Below are positions 52,756 to 62,017 of a stretch of 64,000 bases of DNA, in pieces. The translations under genes and the position numbers were made by a program. The stretch's first letter is position 1. Every line of letters begins with the position of its first letter. The stretch comes from Lachnospiraceae bacterium (GTDB lineage: Bacteria; Bacillota; Clostridia; Lachnospirales; Lachnospiraceae): NCBI GenBank assembly GCA_910576385.1, contig CAJTIR010000001.1, forward strand, positions 62,001-126,000. The letters are read 5' to 3'. The notes under the pieces were generated by a model. It saw nothing but the letters and a program-made list of their open reading frames with translations. It made no database searches and was not told where the DNA came from.

Positions 52756-52927
52756 GGATACAAATGTTTTAGCACTAGAAGCTCTGCTGCCTTTGGCAGT
52801 ATAGACATCTTGCACAAAAAGCATCTGGAAAGCTAGCTTTTCCTAGCGCTTTTATGTGCAAAGTGTTTCCATCATTTTATGATGAAAACCTTCTGGTGTA
52901 GTGAATTACATAATGAGGAAACTCAAA
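52751..52927. mobile_element. MITE-like element, copy 2 (degenerate left arm)
   Basis: The interior matches copies 1 and 3 (GCTGCCTTTGGCAG, TTGCACAAAAAGC, TTTTATGTGCAAAGTG, TTTCCATC). The right end GAGGAAACTCAAA fits the family. The left arm is shorter and diverged (GTTGAGGATACAAATG), and no target duplication is seen, so this is an older or rearranged copy. Its left end supplies the TGA stop of the protease gene. Confidence 0.75.
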
Positions 52928-52995
52928 ACAAATTTTCATGTACAAAATTTTGGAAATGCGTTATAATTGCAGAAGGGAAGAGTTGGAGGTGTAGA

Positions 52996-53580
52996 ATGAG
53001 GGAACAGAAATTTAAAGTTTCTTTTAATTCGCCGGTGATTCTGGGCTTTGCTCTGATTTGCTTGGCAGCATTGATATTGGGAACGATGACAAGGGGCAGG
53101 ACAGATGTTATGTTTTTTAGCGTTTATCGATCGTCCTTATTGAATCCCTTGACATATATTCGGTTTATAGGACATATTTTTGGTCATGCAGGATGGGAGC
53201 ATTTTCTAGGCAATATTATGCTGATTTTAGTAGTGGGACCATTGTTGGAGGAGAAATATGGCTCTTCCAATATGCTGTTTGTAATTCTTGCCACAGCATT
53301 GGTGACAGGGATTGTAAATTTTGCATTGTTTCCCCATGTGCGTCTGTTGGGCGCTAGCGGCGTGGTGTTTGCTTTGATTCTTTTGTCCTCTTTTACTAGT
53401 ATGAAGGAAGGCAGTATTCCGCTGACTTTTATTCTGGTGGCAGTGCTCTATATCGGGCAGCAGGTTTATGAGGGAATATTTGTCAATAACAATGTCTCTA
53501 ATCTGACACATATTCTTGGAGGCCTTGTGGGAGCCGGATTGGGTTATGCCTTAAATAAAAATAAATGGAACAACTATTGA
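52996..53580 (+). CDS. Rhomboid family intramembrane serine protease
   Basis: The start is ATG 52996 (TTGGAGGTG upstream); the frame open from 52879 lies in the MITE. The 194-residue protein has six transmembrane helices, with HAGWEHFLGNIMLI in helix 2, the catalytic serine Ser121 in GASGVVFA and the partner His172 in LTHILGG. It cleaves membrane segments of substrate proteins. It sits 12 bases before the YceG-like gene, so it appears to be part of the Ter cluster, where membrane proteases are not standard members. Confidence 0.88.
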   Translation: MREQKFKVSFNSPVILGFALICLAALILGTMTRGRTDVMFFSVYRSSLLNPLTYIRFIGHIFGHAGWEHFLGNIMLILVVGPLLEEKYGSSNMLFVILATALVTGIVNFALFPHVRLLGASGVVFALILLSSFTSMKEGSIPLTFILVAVLYIGQQVYEGIFVNNNVSNLTHILGGLVGAGLGYALNKNKWNNY

Positions 53581-53592
53581 AGGTGAAAATTC

Positions 53593-55872
53593 ATGTTTGA
53601 ACATAAGAAGATACAGGGGCTGGAGGATTTTTTCATTGAGCAAAAGAACCGGAGAGTTCAGGGTGTCTATTTCTATCGGATCAATGGATATAATGAACAG
53701 GTAAAAGAATTTGTTCTCAAATACTATCGGGCAGCGAGACAGTCTGGTGTAGTGATTGAAGGGAAGATTCCTAATCCAGATGAGAAAAATCTTGCCTATT
53801 ATGGTGAGATAATGGGAATGGATTTTCAGATGAATATGGGATTTCTGACAGCAAGCCTAAAAAAATGGCTGCCAAGAATGAATGCGTATCAGAGAGATAC
53901 CGTGGCAGCGTCCATTTATGATTCTCTGGATGAGATGCAAAAATCTGGAAAGAATCAAAATATGTTAAAGAACGCATACATTAAGTTTATGTGTTGGCTG
54001 TATTATAAATTTGAACGAATTGTCAGTCAGTTGGGTGAAAATAAAGTACCCAAGATTCTTTATGAGGGTGAAGTCAGCAATTATGAGCTGATGTTGATAT
54101 CAATTTTGTCTCATGCAGGTTGTGATGTGGTGCTGCTTCAATACAGGGGAGATCAGAGCTATCGCAAGTTGGATCCACAGTCTCAACTCTCAGAGGAGCT
54201 AGCAATCCCAGGATTGAGTACTTTTCCAGAGTTTTTCAGTCTAAAATGGGTGCTCAAAGAGATACAGAGACAGCAAAATAATGAGAGACTCTATGGCATA
54301 CCACCACAGAGCCAGAACTGCACTAATGCCTGGATTGAGGGCAAAGGGCTTGTGGATATCCAGACAGATATTCTTAACAGAGGAGAGGATCCAAATCTGT
54401 TTTATAACTGTTTTATGCGTATCCACGGCGTGGAAGATAAGATCACATATCAAAATGAATTGTATCAGTTTCAGTTAGAACTTAAGAATAAGAAGCGCAG
54501 AGTGGTAATTTTAGAAGGCGCTATTCCCAAGCCGACAATGGAAGAAATTGGGGCAATAAACCGCAAAAATTATAGTAATGAAGAACAGATGTTATTTGAT
54601 CTCGCAGCAAAGATTCAGTATACTGCAAATATAGAGCTGCAAAGACTGATGAATAAAGCTTTTCTAGATATCCTCTTGCAAGAGGGGCAGGCAGCAGATA
54701 TGAATCTCAATCGGCTTACCAATAAGGCAATTTATCTGTTGTGCTGGCTGAAGCGTTATCAGTCAGAATTATTTTATAATTGGAAGCTGCCCGAGATCAG
54801 TGCCCTGATTTACCTGGGGGGCTGCAAAGACGAGAATGAAGCCATGTTTTTGAGATTTCTGGCAAGACTTCCCATTGATGTACTGATTTTGGTTCCTAAC
54901 CGCAATACAAAGTGTGTGTTAGAAGATCCGCTGTTGTATGAGATCAATTATACAGAATCTTTAAATATATCCAAATATCCCAAGGAAAGCGGAGAGATAC
55001 AGATTGGAACCGCGGCTTATCATGCAGAGCGTGAACTAGATGATTTGATGTATCAGGATTCTGGTATGTACCGAAATCAGCAATATCAGAAAGCCGTTTC
55101 TGTTACTTTGCGCACGATGTATGAGGAGATTGAGCTTTTGTGGGATCAAGAGTTAAAGTACCGTCCTAATTTCAGTACAGTGGAAGATACTGTGACCATG
55201 CCTGTGATATTTGCCAAAGTCTCAGGAGTCAAAGATGCCAATTTGTCCGCATATTGGTCAGCAATTCGGGCTCTGATTACAAGTGATACTTTATTGATCA
55301 AACAAGTGCCCTATATCAATTCCACAGATCCCAATCCTATGAAAGCGTATGCCGCTGAATTTTTTAAGAATGGCAAAGTGCAGAAAGCAAAGATTCGGGC
55401 GCATTCGGCTTATCCATATGGTGTACTGCGGGAAGAAGTACAGGAACATATTTTTGAAAAGCTTCAGCTCTTAATTGATCAGCGCACGATTCGGGGCACA
55501 TTTGAAAATGGCACAGAGTACACGATTGTCGCGACTGTGCTGAATTTAAAAAAAGAGATTTTGCATTTAATTCAGAAATTTGATTTTACCAAGAAAAATC
55601 CCAAGATTGTATTTATCAATTCGACAGAGAAGCCGATTTCTTTGGAGGATTCGATCACGATTGCTTTTCTAAATCTGATAGGTTTCGATATTATCTTTTT
55701 CGTGCCGACAGGTTATCAGAGTGTCGAACAGCATTTTTTGAACAGACTTATGGAAGAACATCAGATCGGGGAATATCTTTATGATCTGCAGATTCCAAGA
55801 TTTGTTTCCAGTTCATCTAATAACAGTACACGTCAATCTTGGCGGGAAAGAATATTTAAGAGAGGTACATGA
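53593..55872 (+). CDS. YceG-like protein of Ter/Tel systems, two module copies
   Basis: The 759-residue soluble protein contains two related halves. About 35-215 has FVLKYYRAARQ, GEIMGM, NAYIKFMCWLYYKFERIV and LISILSHAGCDVVLLQY. About 330-480 has KAFLDILLQE, NKAIYLLCWLKRYQSELF and FLRFLARLPIDVLILVPN. It resembles B. subtilis YceG, a putative component of the biosynthetic module tied to TerD/TelA stress operons; the biochemical role is unknown. Its stop overlaps the telA start by four bases, so the two are made together. Confidence 0.78.
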   Translation: MFEHKKIQGLEDFFIEQKNRRVQGVYFYRINGYNEQVKEFVLKYYRAARQSGVVIEGKIPNPDEKNLAYYGEIMGMDFQMNMGFLTASLKKWLPRMNAYQRDTVAASIYDSLDEMQKSGKNQNMLKNAYIKFMCWLYYKFERIVSQLGENKVPKILYEGEVSNYELMLISILSHAGCDVVLLQYRGDQSYRKLDPQSQLSEELAIPGLSTFPEFFSLKWVLKEIQRQQNNERLYGIPPQSQNCTNAWIEGKGLVDIQTDILNRGEDPNLFYNCFMRIHGVEDKITYQNELYQFQLELKNKKRRVVILEGAIPKPTMEEIGAINRKNYSNEEQMLFDLAAKIQYTANIELQRLMNKAFLDILLQEGQAADMNLNRLTNKAIYLLCWLKRYQSELFYNWKLPEISALIYLGGCKDENEAMFLRFLARLPIDVLILVPNRNTKCVLEDPLLYEINYTESLNISKYPKESGEIQIGTAAYHAERELDDLMYQDSGMYRNQQYQKAVSVTLRTMYEEIELLWDQELKYRPNFSTVEDTVTMPVIFAKVSGVKDANLSAYWSAIRALITSDTLLIKQVPYINSTDPNPMKAYAAEFFKNGKVQKAKIRAHSAYPYGVLREEVQEHIFEKLQLLIDQRTIRGTFENGTEYTIVATVLNLKKEILHLIQKFDFTKKNPKIVFINSTEKPISLEDSITIAFLNLIGFDIIFFVPTGYQSVEQHFLNRLMEEHQIGEYLYDLQIPRFVSSSSNNSTRQSWRERIFKRGT

Positions 55873-57017
55873 GTATGGCATTGGATTTTAGTAAAACTAC
55901 AACACAGCAGATGGCCACAGCGCCAGACACAAAAAACGAAATTGAAGTGGTAGAACAGTATGATATTGTTGCAGACAGAGAGCAATTAAATCAGAAATGG
56001 GTCAATTCTCCAGAGGTGGATGCCTTGACCAGTACAATTGCAGTCAATGATTTGGAAACAATTGTTTCTTTTGGGGCAGAGGCAGCAGAGGAGATATCCA
56101 AAGCCTCAGATGTGGTCTTAAACAGCATGAATATGTCTCAGTTGGACGATTCCAGCGCTATGTTGAATACATTGGCAAAGATTATGTCCAAGTTTGATAT
56201 TGAGGAAATCAAGGATAATCCAGGATTGTTTGGGAAACTGTTTGGCAATCTGAGAAAGCAATTAGACAAGATTTTGGCAAAATATCATACAATGGGTGAG
56301 GAAGTTGACAAGATTTATGTGCAGTTAAAGCAGTATGAATCTGAGATTAAACAGTCTAACCGCAGATTAAACCAAATGTTTGACGCCAATGTCAATTATT
56401 ACCATGAATTAGTAAAATATATTCTTGCCGGCGAGCAGGGATGTAAGGAAATTGAAGAGTACATCGCACAGCGCCAGGCAGATATGGATGCCACTGGAGA
56501 TAATTCCATTCAGTTTGAGATTCAAAGCTTGCAGCAGGCATTGATGATGTTAGAGCAGCGCACGCAGGATCTTCGAACTGCAGAAAATGTGGCAATGCAG
56601 TCTATTCCAATGATTAAGACAATGGAATTTAGCAACATGAATCTGGTGCGCAAGATTAATTCAGCATTTATTGTCACATTGCCAGTGTTTAAACAGGCCT
56701 TGGCACAGGCGATTATGCTCAAGCGTCAGCGCATCCAGGCGGAGGCAATGTCAGCATTGGATGAAAAGACCAATGAAATGTTAATTAAGAATGCGAGAAA
56801 TACTGCGGAGCAGTCTAAGATGACGGCAAGACTGGCATCAGGAAGCTCCATTAAGATAGAGACACTGGAAACAACCTGGAGAACAATTGTAAATGGTATT
56901 GATGAGACAAAACAGATTCAGGAAAATGCTAGAAAGAAGCGTGTGGAGGATCAGGCAAGGCTTGAAAATATTAAGACAGAGTTCAACAGGATGTATCATA
57001 TGCCAAATAAACAATAG
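55869..57017 (+). CDS. Toxic anion resistance protein TelA/KlaA (YceH-like)
   Basis: The 382-residue, largely helical protein has long coiled-coil stretches (KQYESEIKQSNRRLNQMFDANVNYYHELVKYILAGEQGCKEIEEYI) and the TelA-family segment NLVRKINSAFIVTLPVFKQALAQAIMLKRQRIQAEAMSALDEKTNEMLIKNA. Members accompany terD genes and confer tolerance to tellurite, other toxic anions and some cell-envelope agents by an unknown mechanism. The start codon overlaps the YceG-like stop, and terD follows 30 bases later. Confidence 0.9.
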   Translation: MSMALDFSKTTTQQMATAPDTKNEIEVVEQYDIVADREQLNQKWVNSPEVDALTSTIAVNDLETIVSFGAEAAEEISKASDVVLNSMNMSQLDDSSAMLNTLAKIMSKFDIEEIKDNPGLFGKLFGNLRKQLDKILAKYHTMGEEVDKIYVQLKQYESEIKQSNRRLNQMFDANVNYYHELVKYILAGEQGCKEIEEYIAQRQADMDATGDNSIQFEIQSLQQALMMLEQRTQDLRTAENVAMQSIPMIKTMEFSNMNLVRKINSAFIVTLPVFKQALAQAIMLKRQRIQAEAMSALDEKTNEMLIKNARNTAEQSKMTARLASGSSIKIETLETTWRTIVNGIDETKQIQENARKKRVEDQARLENIKTEFNRMYHMPNKQ

Positions 57018-57047
57018 TTATAAGCAATTATTAAGGAGGAAAGGAAT

Positions 57048-57629
57048 ATGCCAATTAACTTATCAAAAGGACAGAAAGTTGACCTCACAAAAGGAAATCC
57101 AGGATTGAAAAATATTATGGTAGGCCTGGGATGGGATGTAAATGCCTTTGATTCTGGTGCTGATTTTGACTTGGATGCGGCAGCATTTATGGTTGGAGAT
57201 AATGGGAAATGTCCCACCGAGAAGGAATTCATTTTCTATGGCAATCTGGAGCATACCAGCGGTGCCATTAAACATATGGGAGATAACCTTACTGGAGAGG
57301 GTGAGGGAGATGATGAGCAGATTGAAGTGGATCTCACTAAGATTCCAGCAAATATCTCCAAGGTGGCATTTACCTGTACGATCTATGAGGCGGAAACCAG
57401 ACGCCAGAATTTTGGGCAGGTAAGCAATGCGTTTATCCGTATTGTAGATGAATCAAGTGGAACAGAGCTGATTCGTTATGATTTGGGAGAGGATTTCTCC
57501 ATTGAGACAGCCGTTGTGGTAGGCGAATTGTATCGTCATAACGGAGAATGGAAATTTAATGCGATTGGAAGCGGTTTCCAGGGCGGCCTTGCAGCACTTT
57601 GCGGGCATTATGGAATAGAAGTGGCTTAA
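57048..57629 (+). CDS. TerD family protein (first of three paralogues)
   Basis: The 193-residue protein has the TerD hallmarks: [28 protein letters not shown] at the N-terminus, FDLDAAAFM near 41-49, the acidic Ca2+-binding segment [19 protein letters not shown] near 85-103 and [32 protein letters not shown] near the C-terminus. TerD folds bind calcium with two sites in the DD/GD loops. They are the most abundant stress-induced cytoplasmic component of Ter systems. AAGGAGG precedes the start. Confidence 0.95.
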   Translation: MPINLSKGQKVDLTKGNPGLKNIMVGLGWDVNAFDSGADFDLDAAAFMVGDNGKCPTEKEFIFYGNLEHTSGAIKHMGDNLTGEGEGDDEQIEVDLTKIPANISKVAFTCTIYEAETRRQNFGQVSNAFIRIVDESSGTELIRYDLGEDFSIETAVVVGELYRHNGEWKFNAIGSGFQGGLAALCGHYGIEVA

Positions 57630-57738
57630 TACCAGAATGCAGGAATTGGCGCGTCATGTGTATGGCAGCGTATCATAGAGGGCATATTAACTGGTATTAT
57701 AATAGTGAGAATTGTTTAAAATAGGAAGGAGATTGAAG

Positions 57739-58320
57739 ATGCCGGTAAATTTACAAAAAGGGCAGAAGGTAAGCCTGACCAAAGGAAATCCGGGTTTGTC
57801 AAAGGTTGTCGTAGGACTGGGCTGGGATGTAAACCAATTTGATACAGGAGGAGCTTTTGACCTGGATGCGGCAGCGTTTCTTTTGGGAGACAATGGAAAA
57901 GCGTCTATGTCAGAGGATTTTGTGTTTTACGGGAATTTGATGCATCCAACGGGATGTGTACAGCATCTGGGTGATAACCTCACAGGAGCGGGTGATGGAG
58001 ATGATGAACAGATCAAGGTTGATTTGTCAAAAGTCCCTGCTGATATTACCAAAATTGCATTTACTGTGACGATCTATGAGGCGGAACAGCGGCGGCAAAA
58101 TTTTGGACAGGTGAGCAATGCCTTTATCCGTATTTACAATGAAGAGAATGGCGAAGAGTTAGTTCGCTATGATTTAGGGGAAGATTTCTCTATTGAGACA
58201 GCCGTTGTGTTTGGTGAATTGTACAAGAATGGCAATGAGTGGAAATTTAATGCCATTGGCTGCGGTTATCAGGGCGGTCTCGCTGCACTGTGTGCCAATT
58301 ATGGCGTAGAGGTGGGATAA
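57739..58320 (+). CDS. TerD family protein (second paralogue)
   Basis: The ATG at 57739 has AAGGAGA nine bases upstream; the frame open from 57712 is unsupported. The 193 residues are very similar to the first paralogue ([74 protein letters not shown]). All acidic metal-binding positions are retained, and the difference is mainly in surface residues. It arose by tandem duplication. A gap of 109 bases to the preceding copy leaves room for a promoter or processing site. Confidence 0.95.
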   Translation: MPVNLQKGQKVSLTKGNPGLSKVVVGLGWDVNQFDTGGAFDLDAAAFLLGDNGKASMSEDFVFYGNLMHPTGCVQHLGDNLTGAGDGDDEQIKVDLSKVPADITKIAFTVTIYEAEQRRQNFGQVSNAFIRIYNEENGEELVRYDLGEDFSIETAVVFGELYKNGNEWKFNAIGCGYQGGLAALCANYGVEVG

Positions 58321-58394
58321 AACCTGGCATCTTACTAGATTTCAGTAAGAGAGAACTAGTGTGTATTCCGTTATGAGCATAGAAGGAGGACAAT

Positions 58395-58985
58395 ATGTCA
58401 ATCAGTTTACAGAAAGGGCAGAAGGTAAGTCTGTCCAAAGAAAATGCAGGACTTTCCAAAGTAGTGATTGGACTTGGATGGGATGAGGTACAAAAAGCTA
58501 AAGGTGGTTTTTTTGCAAAGAAACCAAAGCCCATTGACTGTGATGCTTCAGCTTTGCTGTTGATCAATGGCAGGCTGACCAACAAGGAAGATATTATTTA
58601 TTTTGGAAATCTGCGCCATAAATCAGGGACAATCCAGCATATGGGAGATAACCTTACTGGTGCAGGAGAGGGCGATGACGAGCAGATTATGGTGGATCTT
58701 GCCAATGTCCCTGCAGAATATGACCGTATTGTGCTGGTAGTCAATATCTATCAGGCAGTACAGAGAAACCAGCATTTTGGTATGGTGGAGAATGCTTTTA
58801 TCCGTTTGGTGGATGGCAGGAACAATAATGAAATGTGCAAATACAATTTGACAGAGAATTATTCTGGTATGACAGCAATGATTTTTGGCGAAGTGTACCG
58901 ACACAATGGCGAATGGAAATTTAATGCCATTGGGCAGGGAACAAATGATCCAGGTCTTGGTGAACTTGCCAACCGTTATATTTAA
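58395..58985 (+). CDS. TerD family protein (third, divergent paralogue)
   Basis: The 196-residue protein keeps [30 protein letters not shown] and [23 protein letters not shown]. It replaces the first metal-binding strand by IDCDASALLLINGR, with a basic insert KAKGGFFAKKPKP before it. This TerD subtype often accompanies two standard copies in Firmicutes operons (yceC/D/E-like). Loss of some acidic residues in the first half suggests different calcium affinity or a partner-binding role. GAAGGAGG precedes the ATG. Confidence 0.92.
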   Translation: MSISLQKGQKVSLSKENAGLSKVVIGLGWDEVQKAKGGFFAKKPKPIDCDASALLLINGRLTNKEDIIYFGNLRHKSGTIQHMGDNLTGAGEGDDEQIMVDLANVPAEYDRIVLVVNIYQAVQRNQHFGMVENAFIRLVDGRNNNEMCKYNLTENYSGMTAMIFGEVYRHNGEWKFNAIGQGTNDPGLGELANRYI

Positions 58986-59013
58986 CTAACCAGATTAAGG
59001 AGGAACTTTTTGA

Positions 59014-61671
59014 ATGAATTTTAATGGACTGACCGACAAAGAGGTGGAAGATTCCAGACGGCAATATGGTTCCAATGAGATTCCAGACTCAGAACCTACC
59101 ACATTTTGGCAGGAGTTTAAGGAAACTTTTGGAGATCCCATGATCAAGATATTGCTGGCAATTGCGGTATTGATGATTGTGATGTTTTTCTTTGGCTATG
59201 CAGAAATTTATGAGCCTTTGGGAACGATTGTGGCCGTGCTGATTGTGGCATTTGTCTCAGCGAAGACAGGTGTGGCCAGCGACACCAAGTACCGAGAGCT
59301 TAAAGATAACACCAAGAAAGACCAATGTAAAGTGCACCGCAATGGCCTAGTGACAGTAATTGATGTGGATGATGTGGTGGTGGGAGATAAGATCCTGCTT
59401 CAATCGGGAGATAAAATACCAGCAGACGGTGTTCTGGTATCTGGTTCTCTGAGAGTGGATAATTCTGCATTGAATGGCGAAGCGGAGGAGTGTAAGAAGC
59501 GTGCAGCCGATGAAGGATTTCAGCTTGCGGATGAGATTACAGGAGACACATTTGTGGACGCCCATTCCCTGTTTCGAGGTGCGGTAGTGTTTGACGGCGA
59601 AGGTATTTTAGATGTCCGCAAGGTAGGCTTAAAGACCATGATGGGGAAAATGGCGGAGGAAATGCAGGAGGATGAGCCAGATTCTCCATTGAAAGTAAAA
59701 TTGTCAATTTTGGCAAAGCAGATTTCCACGTTTGGATATATTGGAGCGATTGTAATTGCTGTTTTATATCTGGGGTATTTCATTATGAATGCCGGCGGAG
59801 TGTCAGCGTTTTTTGGCCTTGGTATACAGGAGGTAATTCAGAGAATTATATCAGCAGTTTCCCTGGCAGTGGTGATCATTGTCTGTGCAGTACCAGAAGG
59901 ACTGCCGCTGATGATTTCCCTAGTATTGATGCAAAATACCAGCAAAATGTTAGATCACAATGTATTGGTGCGTAAGGCAGAGGGAATTGAAACCGCTGGT
60001 TCTTTGAATATTTTATTTAGTGATAAGACAGGAACGATCACCAAGGGCAGACTGGAGGTTGTGGATTTCTTCACCGCAGACGGCAAATCCATTGAAATTC
60101 CAGATTTGAGCAAACACAGTAAAGTCAAAGGATTGGTGGATCTGGCAATCGGCAAGAATACACAATCTATGTTTGACGATCATCATCAGGTGATTGGCGG
60201 AAATGCCACTGATCAGGCAATGATGAAATTTATCGGTGAAGAGACCTTCCATGCATTGGAGGCGGATAAAGCGTGCGTTGTCACTGCAAGCCAAGGATTT
60301 AATTCTGCCAACAAATTTAGCCAGGCAAGGATTGATAGTCTCGGCAAGACGTTCTATAAAGGGGCGCCAGAAAAGCTTCTGGCAGCGGCAAAGCAATATT
60401 TAGACGCCGACGGAAATATTCGTGATATTGACAAAGCAGCGTTAGATAAAAAGATTGATGAGCTTGCTTCTAAAGCAATGCGTGTCCTGGCATTTGGCTA
60501 TTCTGAAAAAACATTGATCGAAAATGCAATCCAGGATGATGTGGTGATTATCGGATTGGTTGGTATTCGTGATGATGTCAGACCAGAAGCCAGAGAAGCC
60601 ATTGAACAAGTACAGGAGGCAGGCATTCAGGTGGTTATGATTACAGGAGACCGTCTGGAAACAGCAGTTGCCATTGCCAAGGATGCTGGTCTTCTTAAAG
60701 AACAATCAGATCGTGCCTTATCTTCTGCGCAGTTAAATGAGATGTCTGATGAGGAAGTCAAGAAGATTATTCCTCATATCCGTGTGATTGCGCGTGCCCT
60801 GCCTACCGATAAATCCAGGATGGTACGTCTCTGTCAGGAGATGAATTTAGTGGTTGGTATGACCGGTGATGGAGTGAATGACTCTCCGGCCTTAAAGCGT
60901 GCAGATGTGGGCTTTGCTATGGGAAGCGGTACAGAAGCAGCAAAGGAAGCTGGAAAAATTGTAATTTTGGATGATAATTTCAAGTCGATCAAGGACGCCA
61001 TCTGGTATGGAAGAACGATCTATCACAATATCTTGAAATTCTGCAAGTTCCAGCTTGTGATCAATGTAGCGGCGGTTGTGGTCAGCGCGATTGCTCCATT
61101 TTTCGGGGTGGAGGAACCTTTGAAAGTAACACATCTTCTGTTTGTCAATTTGGTAATGGATGGTTTGGGAGCAATTATGCTCGGCAATGAGCCAGCGCTG
61201 GAAAAGTATATGAATGAGAAACCAAGGAGAAGAGATGAGAGCATTATCAGCAAGAAGATGATGGCGCAGATCTTGACGATGGGTGCCTGGCTTACTGTTG
61301 TCAGTTTTGTCTATCTGAAGCTGCCGTTGTTCCGAGATTTGTTCGCAACAGAAGCACAACATTTGACTGGTTATTTTGTACTGTTTATTGTGTCAGCTTT
61401 GTTCAACGGCTTTAATGTCCGTGATGATGGTTTTGGGATCTTTAGAGGGCTGAATGAAAATACAGGCTTTTTGAAAGTATTTTTCCTTATTATTTTGGTG
61501 CAGGCTATGATTGTCAATGCAGCTTTGGTTCCATTCCCACTGTTTACCTGGATTGGAAATATGTTTAGCTGTACACCATTTGGCATCCAGGGTTGGATTG
61601 CAGTGGTGCTGTTGGCTGTAACGATGATTCCGGTAGATCTTGTGCGGAAACTTGTAGTTGGAAGAGAATAA
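59014..61671 (+). CDS. Calcium-type P-type ATPase (PMCA/PacL-like)
   Basis: The 885-residue pump has the phosphorylation site Asp337 in SDKTGTITKG, the actuator loop NGEAEE near 153 (NGE in place of TGE), the ion-site helix VPEGLPLMISLVL and the hinge GDGVNDSPALKRADVGFAMG. Ten membrane helices are expected, and no N-terminal metal-binding domain is present. VPEGLP and the overall layout indicate Ca2+ export by the PMCA-like branch. In this operon it occupies the place where a TerC-type membrane protein would be expected. Linking a calcium pump to calcium-binding TerD proteins is mechanistically sensible. Confidence 0.92.
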   Translation: MNFNGLTDKEVEDSRRQYGSNEIPDSEPTTFWQEFKETFGDPMIKILLAIAVLMIVMFFFGYAEIYEPLGTIVAVLIVAFVSAKTGVASDTKYRELKDNTKKDQCKVHRNGLVTVIDVDDVVVGDKILLQSGDKIPADGVLVSGSLRVDNSALNGEAEECKKRAADEGFQLADEITGDTFVDAHSLFRGAVVFDGEGILDVRKVGLKTMMGKMAEEMQEDEPDSPLKVKLSILAKQISTFGYIGAIVIAVLYLGYFIMNAGGVSAFFGLGIQEVIQRIISAVSLAVVIIVCAVPEGLPLMISLVLMQNTSKMLDHNVLVRKAEGIETAGSLNILFSDKTGTITKGRLEVVDFFTADGKSIEIPDLSKHSKVKGLVDLAIGKNTQSMFDDHHQVIGGNATDQAMMKFIGEETFHALEADKACVVTASQGFNSANKFSQARIDSLGKTFYKGAPEKLLAAAKQYLDADGNIRDIDKAALDKKIDELASKAMRVLAFGYSEKTLIENAIQDDVVIIGLVGIRDDVRPEAREAIEQVQEAGIQVVMITGDRLETAVAIAKDAGLLKEQSDRALSSAQLNEMSDEEVKKIIPHIRVIARALPTDKSRMVRLCQEMNLVVGMTGDGVNDSPALKRADVGFAMGSGTEAAKEAGKIVILDDNFKSIKDAIWYGRTIYHNILKFCKFQLVINVAAVVVSAIAPFFGVEEPLKVTHLLFVNLVMDGLGAIMLGNEPALEKYMNEKPRRRDESIISKKMMAQILTMGAWLTVVSFVYLKLPLFRDLFATEAQHLTGYFVLFIVSALFNGFNVRDDGFGIFRGLNENTGFLKVFFLIILVQAMIVNAALVPFPLFTWIGNMFSCTPFGIQGWIAVVLLAVTMIPVDLVRKLVVGRE

Positions 61672-61711
61672 TAATTTATAAGCAGTCTGAGTGAACATGA
61701 AAATATTTGGC

Positions 61712-61748
61712 AAGGGAGACGCTTCGTAAGAAGCTGTTTCCCTTTTGT
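61712..61748 (+). terminator. Intrinsic terminator of the Ter cluster
   Basis: AAGGGA, an inner GCTTC/GAAGC stem and TCCCTT followed by TTG form a hairpin about 40 bases after the ATPase stop. Confidence 0.65.
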
Positions 61749-61751
61749 CTT

Positions 61752-61788
61752 ATATATTAGGAAAGTTCTATGAACTTCCCTAATATAT
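61752..61788. repeat. Inverted repeat downstream of the Ter cluster
   Basis: TTATATATTAGG and its mirror CCTAATATATAA enclose an inner AAGTTC/GAACTT, giving a nearly continuous palindrome. It is AT-rich and non-coding and may back up the terminator. Confidence 0.55.
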
Positions 61789-61848
61789 AAAATGTTATGC
61801 ACAGCTTGCGGAGTGGAAGTTGCTGCGGTGCAGCCCGCTCACGCGCGT

Positions 61849-61874
61849 AAAATCTCGCTTTGCGAGATTTTTTC
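61849..61874 (+). terminator. Intrinsic terminator upstream of the AraC-GyrI gene
   Basis: AAATCTCGC, loop TTT(T), GCGAGATTTTTTC: a short perfect stem with a T6 tail. The region from the ATPase stop to 62017 otherwise shows no gene; an open frame from 61820 runs into the AraC gene but has no ribosome binding site. Confidence 0.75.
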
Positions 61875-62017
61875 TTGTTGTCTGGAATTTATGTAGTCAG
61901 GAAGAAAGGCAGTTGTTGATTTTGAAACAGAATATACCTCTCTATTTTGTGCAAAAATTAAGAGGAGAAAATAAAAAAGATCATATATACTATAATTCGT
62001 CTAGGAGGATTTATATC

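Noticed and set aside
52879-52995. N-terminal extension of the rhomboid protein from 52879
   Set aside because: The extra 39 codons fall in the MITE right end and have no ribosome binding site; ATG 52996 follows TTGGAGGTG.
61820-62017. N-terminal extension of the AraC-GyrI protein
   Set aside because: The extension crosses an intrinsic terminator and lacks a start signal, whereas ATG 62018 has AGGAGG upstream.
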